Of a stretch of 64,000 nucleotides of DNA, positions 1-10,904 are shown one piece after another. The first letter of the stretch is position 1, and every line of letters starts with the position of its first letter. Below the pieces are notes generated by a model, which saw only the letters and a list, made by a program, of their open reading frames with translations, did no database searches and had not been told where the DNA came from. A program made the position numbers and the translations under genes. Source of the DNA: Cristatella mucedo (taxonomy: Eukaryota > Bryozoa > Phylactolaemata > Cristatellidae); the NCBI GenBank assembly GCA_009760855.2, contig WPIO01000098.1, positions 879,501 through 943,500 of the forward strand, given 5' to 3'.

Positions 1-496
1 CAAGCCGGTAATATCCTACACTGTGTCATTGGCTTGCTTTTAACTAAATTTAGAAAAACGAGGCTGGGCGACGAGCAGGACTTGTTTTGTCAGATTTCCA
101 AGCTACTAGGGTCTACAGTTGACATTAATATGGACATATAAGAGAAATTGATCTAGCAAATACGTTTTAGTGACAGCATTAAAAGGTACAATCTAATATT
201 TGTTCTTATCCCATCTTGCATTGTATAACGACAGTGTGGCTGACTAAGACTCGTCTGGGCTAGTAGTTATCTTTCAACCGTTTCAGGATTAATGTGACTA
301 CAAGCAATACGCCGACGGCTACTGCCGATTCGCAGAGAGTGAACAAGCCTGTGCATGTTGCATGTTCTACGTTCTTTGAAATCGAAGCACGATTTCATAA
401 GCTTGCGTGTCTCATTATTTAACAGCTTGATGTTTAGTGCTCGCTTTACAGGTGGATGGACAGCAGCTTATTAATGCTGTAAACTGACCTCGACTA

Positions 497-577
497 AATC
501 CACTACTTTTGCATGCCCGATCTCTATCGTGATTGTTAATTACATGATAGAAATCTGTCATGCATTAGTAGCGGATC
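497..577. other. Conserved stem-loop 1, copy A
   Basis: The arms are 497-528 and 546-577, with about 25 of 32 positions complementary, around a 17-base loop. The same hairpin occurs in the other three units and once inverted. The loop core TGATTG is shared by the four direct copies, while the arms differ between copies and still pair. No known RNA family was recognised. It could be a structured RNA element, a precursor-miRNA-like hairpin or a decayed palindromic transposon. Confidence 0.7.
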
Positions 578-711
578 TCTTGCAACGGCCTTTGTAATCA
601 GTCTAGACTCAATTTCAAATTAACCGGGTATGTTAATCGTGATTGTTGTTATTAGGACTACTCTTTCTGTGCAGGGTCTGCATGTCTATCAGTGGCTGTT
701 ACACGTACCAA

Positions 712-758
712 GTTAAAGTGCAGGTTAAAGTGCAGGTTAAAGTGCAGGTTAAAGCTGC
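712..758. repeat. 12-bp minisatellite GTTAAAGTGCAG
   Basis: Three full copies of GTTAAAGTGCAG run in tandem from 712, followed by a partial copy that leads into GTTAAAGCTGC. At the matching place unit C (near 48,103) has one copy of the motif, and unit B (near 26,170) has a diverged single copy. The expansion is therefore private to unit A. Confidence 0.9.
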
Positions 759-889
759 TTTCTTCCTCTTGACCGTGAATTCCGTGTGTCCGACATATGC
801 TGCCAGGTGGAACTGGTAAAGCTAAGGACTTTATGTTTAGTTCAGTAAGGACAAGCAGTTTGTTCGTTATTACTTTTGGAAATGAACGT

Positions 890-960
890 GCTGCTGTAGC
901 TCTACTGTCGGTCGTCACGCTATGTCTCCTCATGACGAACGCTCGTAGAGCTGTAGCCGC
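890..960. other. Conserved stem-loop 2, copy A
   Basis: Arms of about 30 bases pair at about 22 of 30 positions around a short loop of some 11 bases. The inner stem includes TCGTCA against TGACGA, and an outer segment pairs AGCTCTAC with GTAGAGCT. Both strands happen to be open here (120 codons on plus, 160 on minus). Differences between units do not cluster at third codon positions, so I do not call a gene. Confidence 0.65.
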
Positions 961-1611
961 TATATATATTGCTATAACAAACCGTTCTGCTCTAGGGAAT
1001 TTGATAGATTCCAAGAGTTTACACTTGACCAATATGTCCGTGAATCTCAAGCTCGAATTCATGAGCGTTTGTGCATGTATGATCACGCGTTTATTTGCAA
1101 TTGTAAACGCTCCAGCTGACCTCCAGGTTTCACTGTGCATAGAGGGAAAGAGGACTTAAGACGGCAAGTATGCACCTGCAGATTTTTTAAGGTAAAAAAG
1201 TTAGCCAGAGGATTTGAGTGAGTTTATAAAAATAAGTTGTCGTAATTCTAGGTGCATCTCCGTGTATTCATGTTGTTTAAAGGTCCAAACATTGTGTTCC
1301 ACAAGGCCGCAGACTAGTCTATATGTACGTATCTTTATATTCAGTACGACTGCGGTCAATGCTATGATATTAGGATGGTTAGTATTATTATCCAGTCCAA
1401 AATTTTTGCATAGGTTCGTGTAAAGTGTCTCATTCACGGTGTGAATGAATTTTGGTTGTCAGCATCATTAAATAACGAAGTTGTTTTTATTTGTGGCTTA
1501 AGTTAAACTCTTTCAAGTTAGCAATTGCAGATAGTTTAGGTATTACTGTCGGTGCCACGTTGGTAGTTGGAAATCACCAAATTCGTCAAACTTTAAGGAT
1601 GTCTTCTGGTT

Positions 1612-1790
1612 GGTTAGCCGTAATTGCTCACTAGATAAATTGGTAACTTTTCATGACCTCGGCCCCGAGGTCCTGGGTTCGAATCCTGTGGTGGGCGATA
1701 CTTTATCGCCACTGCATGCGGTGGTGGTAGTCTATAGACTGTTCTGTCGCTATACAAAACAGGCTTTTTAATCAGCTGGTTATTTATTTT
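1612..1790 (+). mobile_element. tRNA-derived SINE, copy 1
   Basis: The Pol III B box GGTTCGAATCC lies at 1676-1686. It is followed by the body shared by this SINE family (GGGCGAT, CTTTATCGCCACTGC, CTGTCGCTATAC) and the end TTTAATCAGCTG, then a TTTA-rich tail. The upstream A-box part is diverged. The homologous stretch of unit B (near 27,030) lacks it, so it entered after the macro-duplication. It is a SINE, not a tRNA gene, because the acceptor-stem half does not fold back. Confidence 0.85.
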
Positions 1791-3002
1791 ATTTCGTCAA
1801 TGTGCAGCTTTACCACTGCAAAAGCATGGCGTAATGTTACGTGCAAAGCCTCTGTTTGAAAGATTGGTTTTATTGTGTTATATCCAGAGACAGTCTTTGA
1901 TGCTTTGCATGGTGCTGTTAGCAACGTAAGGGGGTAGTTTAAATAGGTTGAGTTGGAGCTATCGTCAGTTTTCGGAATATCGTGACTTGAATAGGACATT
2001 GTTTTGGCATAGTAACTGTTTGAAATTGCAGTGTTTGAGACGAGCAATATATCTCATTGACCAGTAGTGGCTTTCAAACGCTTCACTTGTAGTTTCGCTA
2101 ATTCATGAGTATTTAACAAAGCCATGTTTTTCTGAAATAGATTTTAGGAACTTGACGACCTGAAATGCTGAGAAATTCCTATGAGCACTTCTTACGTAAA
2201 TTCTGCCCCACATTAAAGAGGCAAAGATTGGACACGGTGCTGGTGAATCAGTTATTCATTCGCTTGCATTGTTGCATTTGTTCTATGCCGTATGCATATT
2301 GTTGAACTATTCGTCTTCATTCGAACTCAGAACTATATCCTAGCATTTAAATTCAAATATATGTTTTTCGCCCAAACTTTAATTTTATTCATTTTACAGT
2401 CTCAGCTAATTATTGGCAGCTTAATTTGTTTGGTTTATTATCTTGCGTATAGCTCTTTGACTGCGCTTACCTACGCTGAAATAGGCGTCAATAAAATAAT
2501 AAGTTCTATGCCGGCACTATTTATTTATTTTTAGAAGCATTTGTTAGTTTGGGATGATCACTGCATTGCAAGACTGACTAGGCCATTTAGATATGATATC
2601 CCCCAGCGTTACTAGGACCTGTTGATTCGCTGTTATGTGGTAACCAATAAAAAATAACTTATAGCTAAAACATTTGAATCTTAGTAGTTTTTTAATACTA
2701 AGTTTATTGCAAGGATGGTTTAATAATGAGGTACAAGTCGCATTATAAATCTAAGCTAAGGGGAGATTAGTTAATCATCAAACGTACGAGTTGAAATAAG
2801 ACCTTTACCAGCATTGATATTCGCTTGAAGTAACAATGAATGTATAACTTATGCGGAATAATAGTAACAGCATATATTACAATACTATACACAATTACGT
2901 TAAATTAGCAGGAGGAGCTCTTGCCCAGCCTAAGGCTACTGTCGAATCTTGGTTCAGGATTAGGGTCCACACAACTGCCAATCTGGAAATGCCCTCAGCG
3001 AC

Positions 3003-3359
3003 TCAGAGTGGCAGCAGCTCTGACTGGTTCTCGTGCAAAAACGAGGCATCCGGAAAGCATCCAGAATCATCTGGCCACCAGCTACCTATGGCGCTGAACA
3101 AGAAGGGCATCAGCAATGCCGACCTGCAGCCAGTGGTCAGTAAAGACCGGGCTATGATTTCGTACTTATCAAGCTTTTTCGAGGTAGGCAACATATTGGA
3201 ATTATTTCTTCTATCAAACAACACCGTTGCCTCAATAATGACCACATCAGGGCTTTTCTTGATGACCATGTCTGGCTGGAGATCCGGACCCCCCCCCAAG
3301 TGCAATGTCACGATGATTTGCCAACTTTTAGGAGAGCGACGTGGCTCGAAGAGTACCAA
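3003..3359 (-). pseudogene. Restriction-like endonuclease domain of the LINE, copy A
   Basis: A 118-codon open stretch on the minus strand carries the pattern of the R2/NeSL C-terminal nuclease: GGGPDLQPDMVI, then a second acidic strand (IIEATV), an Arg-containing turn, KKLDKYE and finally a GSWWPDD segment near the end. This is the PD-(D/E)XK layout, which nicks target DNA to prime reverse transcription. Unit B at 28,290-28,520 has a recognisable relative (RKKLDKFE, NDDACL) with a frameshift. Two in-frame stops separate the domain from the zinc knuckle, so it is not functional. Confidence 0.75.
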
Positions 3360-3414
3360 TTAGGCGAGCGAGAACTTGGTTGTGGTATGCCGTTATTGCT
3401 TGCAGCATCTACCG

Positions 3415-3469
3415 GCATTGGCTTAGAGCATGGCACACGATCTCAGTCTCGGTGCTGCAAAGGAAGCAT
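3415..3469 (-). pseudogene. CCHC zinc knuckle of the LINE, copy A
   Basis: The minus-strand translation gives a C-x2-C-x8-H-x4-C motif (residues CFLC, then HALSQC). It sits directly upstream of the endonuclease domain, the usual place in R2/NeSL-type elements. A stop codon follows the last Cys by one residue. In unit B (near 28,660) the first Cys aligns with His, so the knuckle is damaged there. Confidence 0.7.
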
Positions 3470-4484
3470 TTCGTGCCGTCCCAGGGTGTGATCGGCTCCT
3501 CGAGGCGCCCACCTGCAGCACGCACAGGAGCACAGGCGAACGAAAGACCGGGAGAGAAATGATGAACCAAGACACGTCATCTGAATGTGGCTAGGGAAGA
3601 TAATCCTGTCTTTTCAGGCACTGGCTGACCCTGCCAAGAGTGGGAGGTGGGCGCCCAAGACCGACCTTCAGCCAAACTGGCAAGCCTAGCGGTTGGGATC
3701 AGGCGATGCGAGTTAAAAATGAGGACTCGTTCTAGGCGGGTGATTTTGATACCACCAGGAAGTCCGAGCCGGCCATGAAGATGCAGCAGGACGAACGCTT
3801 CGGGCATCTGCCTACATCCACCCACGGTAACTCGACGCTGTCCCGGTTTCCGTGGCTGAAGGCGTCAGCCTTCAGTTACGGTAAGGGCTCCTTGGCTGAA
3901 GAAGGCGTGCCGGGCATGCTGTCAACGAACTGACAGAAGGAGCGACGTGCGACACGTTCCAAGGATGCCTTAGAGGTTTCCAAAAAGCGGTAGGACCAAG
4001 CGACTTGATTAATGGCTATGTTGGTCATGGAGTGTACCACACCAAGGCCTCTGGCTGAGCATGGCACGAGCCGAAGATGTATCGAGCTGAAGTGCCGTAA
4101 GCCATGCACATACCTGCAGTACTCCGCAGTAGTCTTTCTTGCTGTGCTGCAGGGCACCTTATTACCAGCTGCACCAAAATAGGTAATCGAGCTGTAGCGC
4201 AAGAAAATTATGCAAGGCATCAAGCATGGGCTATTGCGCGATTAGGCTTACTGGAGTAAGCAATAGACCCTGCTAAGGGATTAACATTTTTGCTCAATAT
4301 TAGCCTAATTTTGCCAATGACCCTGCGGGGCATTGAGGTTTCAGGCTCATTCTCTGGAAGCTTGGGTGTAAATGGACCCTGAGAGGAGAAGGAAGCATGC
4401 ACGTCCCCTGGATGGCGACTATGCAGCACTTTTCCTACAGGAATTGTATGCTCAAATTTAGGGCAGGTGCTTGTTGGCCCACTC

Positions 4485-5059
4485 CTAGACCTGCAGGCCG
4501 GTAGACGTGATGCAGAATGAAGCAGGTTCGGCTTCTATGGTGTAGTAAGACAGATAGGTATCGCCCAACCTGATGCTGGATCCCGGTTGCTTCCAGAGAG
4601 CCTGATTGGCAGCTCTATCGCTGAAGTGAATAATATCGATGAGGAAGGCAAACTGTATAAGTTGACAGCCGTAGTCGGAGACGTCAACAAATCGTCTCGA
4701 ATCCAAAGCTCCAGACGCACGCCATCGTAGAAAGGGTCCACGAAACCTCAGATCTTCGTCTACCCAAGTGTGTCGAAGCACAGGGATAAGAGATGCATGG
4801 GAAAGCTGCCGAATTGCGTTCTGCAGTTCGTGAATAAAGAGTGCACCACGTCGGCTCCCGCAAGATTCCAATCCTGGTCAAAGGCACTCCGTACTAGGAA
4901 GGCTTGCTTGGAGCAAGCATCCACGCAAAGTAGGAAGCCTTGCGGCAGTAGAGACAGCAGCCCCGCAGATGCGGGAAGGCTTGTGCGGCCATGTAGCCAG
5001 GCAGCCCGAGAGCAGCTTATTGAGTGTTGGCAACAGCTTGACAGTTCCAATGTTTCCAC
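4485..5059 (-). pseudogene. Reverse transcriptase remnant of the LINE, copy A
   Basis: Two overlapping minus-strand frames together resemble the central RT of restriction-endonuclease LINEs. A palm-like segment (CVDACSKQAF) is followed by a YDG-type turn and then a segment matching the usual QGDPLSPILFN region (SLPSSSILFTSAI). The region matches unit B at 29,999-30,460, where the order is the same. Frame changes and the loss of the catalytic Asp pair show it is dead. Confidence 0.6.
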
Positions 5060-5105
5060 ATGGGCCTTGGGCTGGCGTTCTGGTGACTCAGGATTAAAGA
5101 AATAA

Positions 5106-5270
5106 ATCCTAGCTGATTAAACAGCCTCTTTTTGCATAGCGACAGAAGAGCCTTAACGGCTATCACCGCCACTTGCAGTGGCGATAAAGAATCGCCCACG
5201 GCCGGAATCGAACCAACGACATCGGGGCCGAGGTCGCGAAAGCAACCACCTTACCCAGTGTGCCATATTA
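5106..5270 (-). mobile_element. tRNA-derived SINE, copy 2
   Basis: This is the best-preserved copy. On the minus strand the A box is TGGCACACTGG (5,255-5,265) and the B box GGTTCGATTCC (5,204-5,214). The family body and the terminal TTTAATCAGCTAGGA follow. The tRNA-like head has a long variable arm, resembling a Leu- or Ser-type tRNA. It lies inside the decayed LINE. Confidence 0.9.
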
Positions 5271-8200
5271 CGAAATGATGGGACGTCCTCTATGTGCAGA
5301 AAACTATTCCGGATTTAGGCTCTAAGCCTGCATTGGGGATCGCTGGGCTAAAGATTGCTGTTTTATAGGCGATCAGCCACTAGAGGGGCGTTATCAGCTA
5401 TCTGGAGGCGTGTGGTAAAGTCGTCCCCTGATGGTGGTGACATAAGGCTGGTGACTGAGTTAGTCAGGGAGGGACAGTCGATTGTAGGATAGCGTCAAGG
5501 CTGGCATTCTCGGCTACTCGAGCCTGCCATTTTGCCTCACACAGGAAGTGGCATTCCCTAGATCACAGGCGAACACCATATGTGCTGCAAGAAGAATCTC
5601 CCGGACGACCTTCTTACGGTTTTTGCTAACACACCATTGCTGATTGGAGGCCTATCTTTGGTCCAAAGACTTCGGCTCACCAAAAACAGGCCGGACTGGT
5701 CACCTTCGGGTGAATTAAAGGACCGTTATAGATCTCTGTATGTGCTCAGGCCGTGGCCTTCGATTGCCGGGTTTGGCGCTCTAATATACGATCTAGGTTA
5801 GTTAAAAAGATACTTTTGCACTTTCAATACAGAGCCCTGTAATAGCCCAATACTGGATCTTCTCCACAAGTCTTTTTGATTATTGTAATAGGCAATCATA
5901 GATGGCCGTATTGTCTCGGGCAATCGCCATCGACTGCCTTGCATTGCCCTATGTTTAACGGGCAAAATTACAGCATTTGTGCTCACCGTGGATGGTTTTT
6001 GGTAATATAATTACAAATTCATGAAATAAATTTCCAGCATATTTGAAACCGATTGCTGCAGTGGCTATGCCATTGCCATCCATTGCCAGGCGTTGCCATT
6101 GATTCTGCCTTTTTTATTTTTTTTTTTAAATTATGTGGCTCCACTTTTAATGCAGCATAGGGCAGTGTCCTAAAAAAGTTTGAGCTTCTCTCTGCAACTC
6201 TCGGTTCATTTGCTATCGACCGTTATGGATTTTGTAATTTCCCAGCCCTTAGCCGTCATTCATATTGCCATCAATTGAACCTGCCCGATGGGTGCAAGTT
6301 ACGTGCCCACACAACTATGTGTCACATGGAATTAGAGTTGTATTTAATTGCAGAGAAACGTGTTAATTTTCCGTGAATTTCGACATCGGCTCCTACCAGC
6401 GCTGAGAACAGTCATTCATTGCTAACTGTTAACGAGCGAAGCATCTTGACGATGCCACGGTTTTACTTTGGACTGGACACAGGAGAATATTAACTGCGAT
6501 GGCATTTTGGGGCTTCATATTGCCAATATCCCGTCAACGTGCTGCGAGCTGGGATATTAACCGGTGCATTGCTGTTGATTGCTATCATCACTCACGATTG
6601 TAGGTGGGCGATTGCTTAAAAGAATATGATTGCACTTCAGACACAGGCTCTGTGACAGTGAAGACAAATTTAGATCTTGGCCTGACGCTTCCCAACAATT
6701 TTTCTAAACATCATAACGGATTGCCGCATTTGACCGGCAATCGCCATTGATTGCAAAGCATTGCCCTAGCTTGAACAGTCTGAGCTGGTTGAAAGTGTTG
6801 AAAGTATGTGTGCACTCAGTGAGACGTTACGTGAACTCGAATTGGAGCTTGGTGCAGCCGATTCTAGTTGATTTTCCATGGATTCCCGTATTATTCTCCA
6901 CCCTTGTTGTCGATTGAAGTTTATGATTGACAATTCTGGCAGGCAATATCTTGGAAGTCCTGTAGTTTTACCTTTAGCGCAAAGAAACGTAAAAGTCCAT
7001 GACTTTAGGCACTTTGTACGGCCAGGTGGCTGGTGACTTGAAACGGATTGTTGTAGATCACTGCTTCGTGTACTGCTATTGCTGTAGATTTTCATGCATT
7101 GCCAGATATTGTACGAGCGCTATTGCTTAAAATAATGTGATTGACTTTAACCAGTGTGCTTTCAAATATGCATTTAAAATTGGAGCATTGGAGAACTAAT
7201 TTCAAGGCATTTTGCATCAGATTGCTAGAGATTGCAGTACTTGCTGGGGCCGTTACTGTAAATTGCAGTGTATTGCAGCTGATTGGTCAAGGCTATTGCA
7301 ATGAAATGGCGTGATTAGGCGACAGCGCGAGAACACGGGATTTTGCAATTGCTATTACAGCTTAAAGTGTAGGTACTCTGTTCGTTTAATGTCAGGTTGT
7401 GCTGAACCGATGCACTAACCTGGGCAGTAGCAGTTAATCGCAGTGCATTGAAGGAGGATGGTGGAGGCAATTAAATAAAAGTTATACGAGTAAAAAATAA
7501 CCTAAGAGTAAAGCAGAGATAAATCGTGATAAGAGCTTCCAGTGTACGGTTTTGTAGTCGCTTTTCCGCGGGTTTTAGCAGATTTTGTTGGATTCAGGTG
7601 GATTGGGATACACGACCGGACCGTTGCTGTCGATTGCAAGTCATAGCACAAGAACGCGTGCAAAATGGAGGGACAATGTGTGGGGGCACTTTGAACTGAG
7701 CCTAGTCCTTAAGGCAACGTCAATTATACCTTTGCTGCGGTTATTAGATGATGATTTGCAGTGGAATGGAGGGGTTGTGATGTTTCCCTAAGTCATTTCA
7801 GGTGATTGTCACCCATGTGCTCATCATAAAGATGCACCATTTTTTTCATTTTACATGGTAGTGCACACAGCACTGTGCACTTTAATATGAAGGAAAAAAT
7901 TAGGCTGAACCCAATGTATTTTGATTTTTCTGTAATTGGATTCGGTGGATTAAAGTCAATGTTGGTAATGACCCGGGCTACTGCAGTCGATTGCAGATCA
8001 TTGCACGAGAACACATGTGCCTATAAAAGTTAAAGTTTGTAATTTAATGTTTCGCAATCTGTGCTGTCATATACAATCAGAAATGACCTCTTCAAAAAGG
8101 TTTTCATTCGTTTCTTGGTGAAATGTGGTGTACTAAGATTAAGGCCTGTGCCACTGAAATGTTTTTGCAGTGGACTTCGTGAGAGCTTGGGAGCAGTGTC

Positions 8201-8352
8201 GCCCGACCTTTTCTTTGTACACTAAGTGTAAGTGAAAGTTGTAAGTGTAGCGTAGTTTAATACTCCTAACAGTTTTGAGCAGGGGAAGCTGATTCGTGGA
8301 GGATTTGACGGGAACTGGAATCCATTGCTGTGGATTGCCGTACGGTGAACCA

Positions 8353-8502
8353 TGATGGTACACTTGGTAAGGCGGTTGCTTTCACGACTTCGGTCGCGAT
8401 GTTGGTGATTCTTTGTAGCCACTGCAAGCGGTGGTGATAGCCGTAAAGATTTTTCTGTCGCTGTACTAAACAAGGATGTTTAATCGGCTAGGATTTTTTT
8501 CA
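8353..8502 (+). mobile_element. tRNA-derived SINE, copy 3 (B box deleted)
   Basis: The start TACACTTGGTAAGGCGGTTG and the end TTTAATCGGCTAGGA match the family. About 25 bases around the B box are missing, so the Pol III promoter is broken. It runs directly into a CR1/L2-like fragment at 8,503 with no gap. Confidence 0.82.
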
Positions 8503-9010
8503 CAGAGCAAAGTTGTATTGCTGACCCACAAGGCCCGCCACGGCTTGGCTCCTTCGTACCTAGCTAAACTGCTGCATCAGTTTCAGCCTGTTCGCGTCCT
8601 CAGGTCCTGTGTGGACAATAAATTAGCTGTCCCATTCCTCCGCTTAAAGACCGTTGGTGATAGACGCTTTAGCTCTGAAGGTCCTACACTGTGGAACTTG
8701 CTTTCACAATTCTTACGCAACGACAAGTACTCTCCTACTGCCGGCTGTGGCACATCCTTTTTAGTGGTCCTCATCTGCTACTTATATGCTACTCACTATG
8801 ACCTCAACTGCTCTCCTGACTCTGCTATGCTTATCGCTTTTTTGTTGTTGCGTGAGACGAAGTCTGTTGACTACCGAATGCGTAAAGAAAGCCGCCAAGG
8901 CTGTGAGTGAGCTATGCAAAGCTCTCCTGCGTAACACCCACATGGTCTTTGCGACTTTGTGGAGTTACAGACGGAGATACATTACATTACATTACTTTAC
9001 AGTCGTCCTG
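8503..9010 (+). mobile_element. LINE family 2 fragment (CR1/L2-like), plus strand
   Basis: Codes for the C-terminal end of the family-2 ORF (residues such as HGLAPSYLAKLLHQFQPV and NKLAVPFLRLKTVGDRRFSS) and the 3' untranslated region. It ends in a repeated ATTAC/TACATT tail near 8,980. Truncated at the 5' end and inserted in the satellite. Confidence 0.88.
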
Positions 9011-9189
9011 CTTTGAAGGCGATTTGCATATGCGAGCCTCACAAAACCGGCATGAAATTTGGTTGATAGATGAATTCAAACCTGTTGTGTAATATGAGTG
9101 CAAAAATTGAGTTCGGCCAAACTAACATTTAAATTGTTTAGCCTAATTGAAGCGAATTGTGGTGGATAGCGGTGGATTGAGATAGCTAG

Positions 9190-10595
9190 CTAAAACCCTT
9201 CACATTTAGCCCACGTTTCCCTCACCCATTGAACGAGCTTCATGCTTGCACGCGACTGCATTCCTGTCGCTCATTTTCACTTCTTGCTCGTGTGTCAGCC
9301 TTAGGGCACAGAATCCACTCTCCATCTCTCTTTTCGCAGCGTACTCCATAGCAGCATATCGGCGGCGCGGACCACTAGTACCTAACGTCTCCCGTTAGCG
9401 TCACCTACGTAAAAATACAAACACAAACCACTTTATTCACTGCCGCAATGCGTCTGTGTGGAGAGGAGCACATTAACCGTCCATCATTCCCTTGGTCAAG
9501 CCACTGCCGTGTCCACGAGCCACCTCACTACCACAAACCATGTTGTCAGGCTTAGTTTGGAGCGCACGTAAAGCTAAAAGGAGGTTAAGTTCTCTTAGGG
9601 CGCTATGCAAATTTTCTTCTTCTTATTATTATCATTACTAGTAGTAGTATTACTTAATCTGTACTCTAAGCTGTGTGCCATAAAAGGTAGTACCACGCAA
9701 TTTGCTTCGGATGGAAACGTAGCTCGAATCGCACATAGACTTTGCACAGGTCAATGGTTAACAAGTGGCAGTTAACTCATGTTTCGGCGTCACGTGCGTT
9801 TGCATACGCCATAGCTGACGCTGCAAGCCGATGCGTCTCCGCCGCTCTCGAGGAGAATTCATTGCATTTTGTGGACTTTTTATCCAGAGGTACACAAACG
9901 TTTTGCTTAAGCGGCGTCCTCTAATTTCAGCTTATTAAGCTTGGCGGTGCTGCATATTCAAGTTAACAGCGGTCTGCAATGTTCTGGTCCTCCCAGCTTT
10001 TTACTAAGCCCTGGCAGCGACTCCAACCCTCTGGACCCCGCCTTAATTGAGACCTAAAGAAATTAGAGAGAAAGCAGTTTGATTCGCTAAGTAAACGTCT
10101 CTTTGCTACCGATAACTGCGCATTCTTAAAATTTGGGAACTCTTTCATACCCTAATGTCCGTCTACGGTCGATGTAGATGCGAGCAAGAGGTTTTTACTA
10201 AACACGAATAGCCGTGATAGAACTTTTACCGGTATTCACTAGGCATTAGCGGCGAACAGCAAGCTCATTAGCACCATTTTGAAGCCGTAAGCAAGCTAGA
10301 AGCTGTTTCGAAAAACTTGTACAATAGGTCAGTATCTCATCTTTTAACATATTTGTGAACAGTTTTGAGTGTGGTTCATTCTGTCGCTCTTCAACATCCT
10401 ACATCCAATGCTGACCCTGCTTTATGGTTGACCTCTGCTCTCAGAAAAAACTGGGGAGTGCAAACCACTGTGGACCCAGGGGGCCAGTAAAAGCGGCTGA
10501 GAAGTAATAAGGACGATTCCAGACCGTAAGTACTTGACACTTAGCGCTTGGCGATTAATTCTTGAGAGTAAGTGCTTTAAAGTATTAAGCCTTAC

Positions 10596-10598
<3 letters not shown>
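9190..10598. other. Unassigned stretch with a short LINE tail
   Basis: No gene is recognised. A segment at about 9,585-9,650 (GTTCTCTTAGGGCGCTATGC, then TTATTATTATCATTA) resembles the 3' end of LINE family 1 or of the related SINE in plus orientation. The rest has no repeat I could match. Confidence 0.5.

Positions 10599-10635
<37 letters not shown>
10599..10635. repeat. (AT)n microsatellite
   Basis: Uninterrupted AT dinucleotide run of about 18 copies. Confidence 0.97.
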
Positions 10636-10637
<2 letters not shown>

Positions 10638-10904
10638 ATATGATATGACTATCGAGCTTTCGAAAGTTAACAGCAATTTATTTAAGTGATCTATAGAAAC
10701 CTAGAGGTGTAGCCAAAAATGCTCATCTTGGCCGACCCTATTACTAACATTCTATAATATTATATATGCCGCGTCGTTGAGCAATAATTTTTGCATGTAA
10801 CGTTCCTTGATCGTGTTGCAAAGCTGCAATAGCTGTTCAGCCAAAGCATTGAGGTCAAAGAGCTAGACAGCTCATTTGTTGTCCGGAGAGGACCATATAA
10901 TGAC

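Larger units (their letters stand above)
2845..5800 (-). mobile_element. LINE with restriction-like endonuclease, copy A (decayed)
   Basis: Read right to left this is a broken R2/NeSL-type non-LTR retrotransposon. The order is an upstream region (5,280-5,800), RT remnants (about 4,485-5,060), a thumb/linker with a GLGLP-like motif (3,577-4,223), a zinc knuckle (3,415-3,469) and an endonuclease domain (3,003-3,359). It has many stops and frame changes. The RT catalytic Asp pair is lost: the matching place near 4,515 reads AEP. A SINE interrupts it at 5,106-5,270. Homologous copies lie at the same place in units B and C, so the insertion predates the macro-duplication. The clade within the restriction-endonuclease LINEs is not resolved. 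Confidence 0.75.
5780..9190 (+). repeat. Satellite of about 176 bp, forward array, unit A
   Basis: Diverged repeats share a core close to CCATTGCCGTTGATTGC and GTGCATTGCC, followed by about 130 bases that include TTGGTGCAGCCGATT and GTGGATTGCCGTATTGG. Clear cores start near 5,920, 6,080, 6,570, 6,740, 7,080, 7,230 and 7,980. Long stretches align with unit B: 7,200-7,320 matches 35,945-36,055 and 7,580-7,830 matches 36,170-36,400. The array is interrupted at 8,353-9,010 by a SINE and a LINE fragment. Confidence 0.8.

Noticed and set aside
658-1159. Overlapping plus- and minus-strand open frames over stem-loop 2, with relatives near 26,310-26,560 and 48,200-48,480
   Set aside because: Between units B and C, differences are spread over all three codon positions (about 5, 9 and 7 in the minus frame) and unit D has stops. 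The apparent protein similarity follows from conserved DNA and the palindrome.
1676-1686. Possible tRNA gene from a perfect B box (also at 5,204, 21,845 and 44,672)
   Set aside because: No acceptor stem pairs across the ends, and the downstream SINE body and tail recur in all five copies. These are tRNA-derived SINEs.
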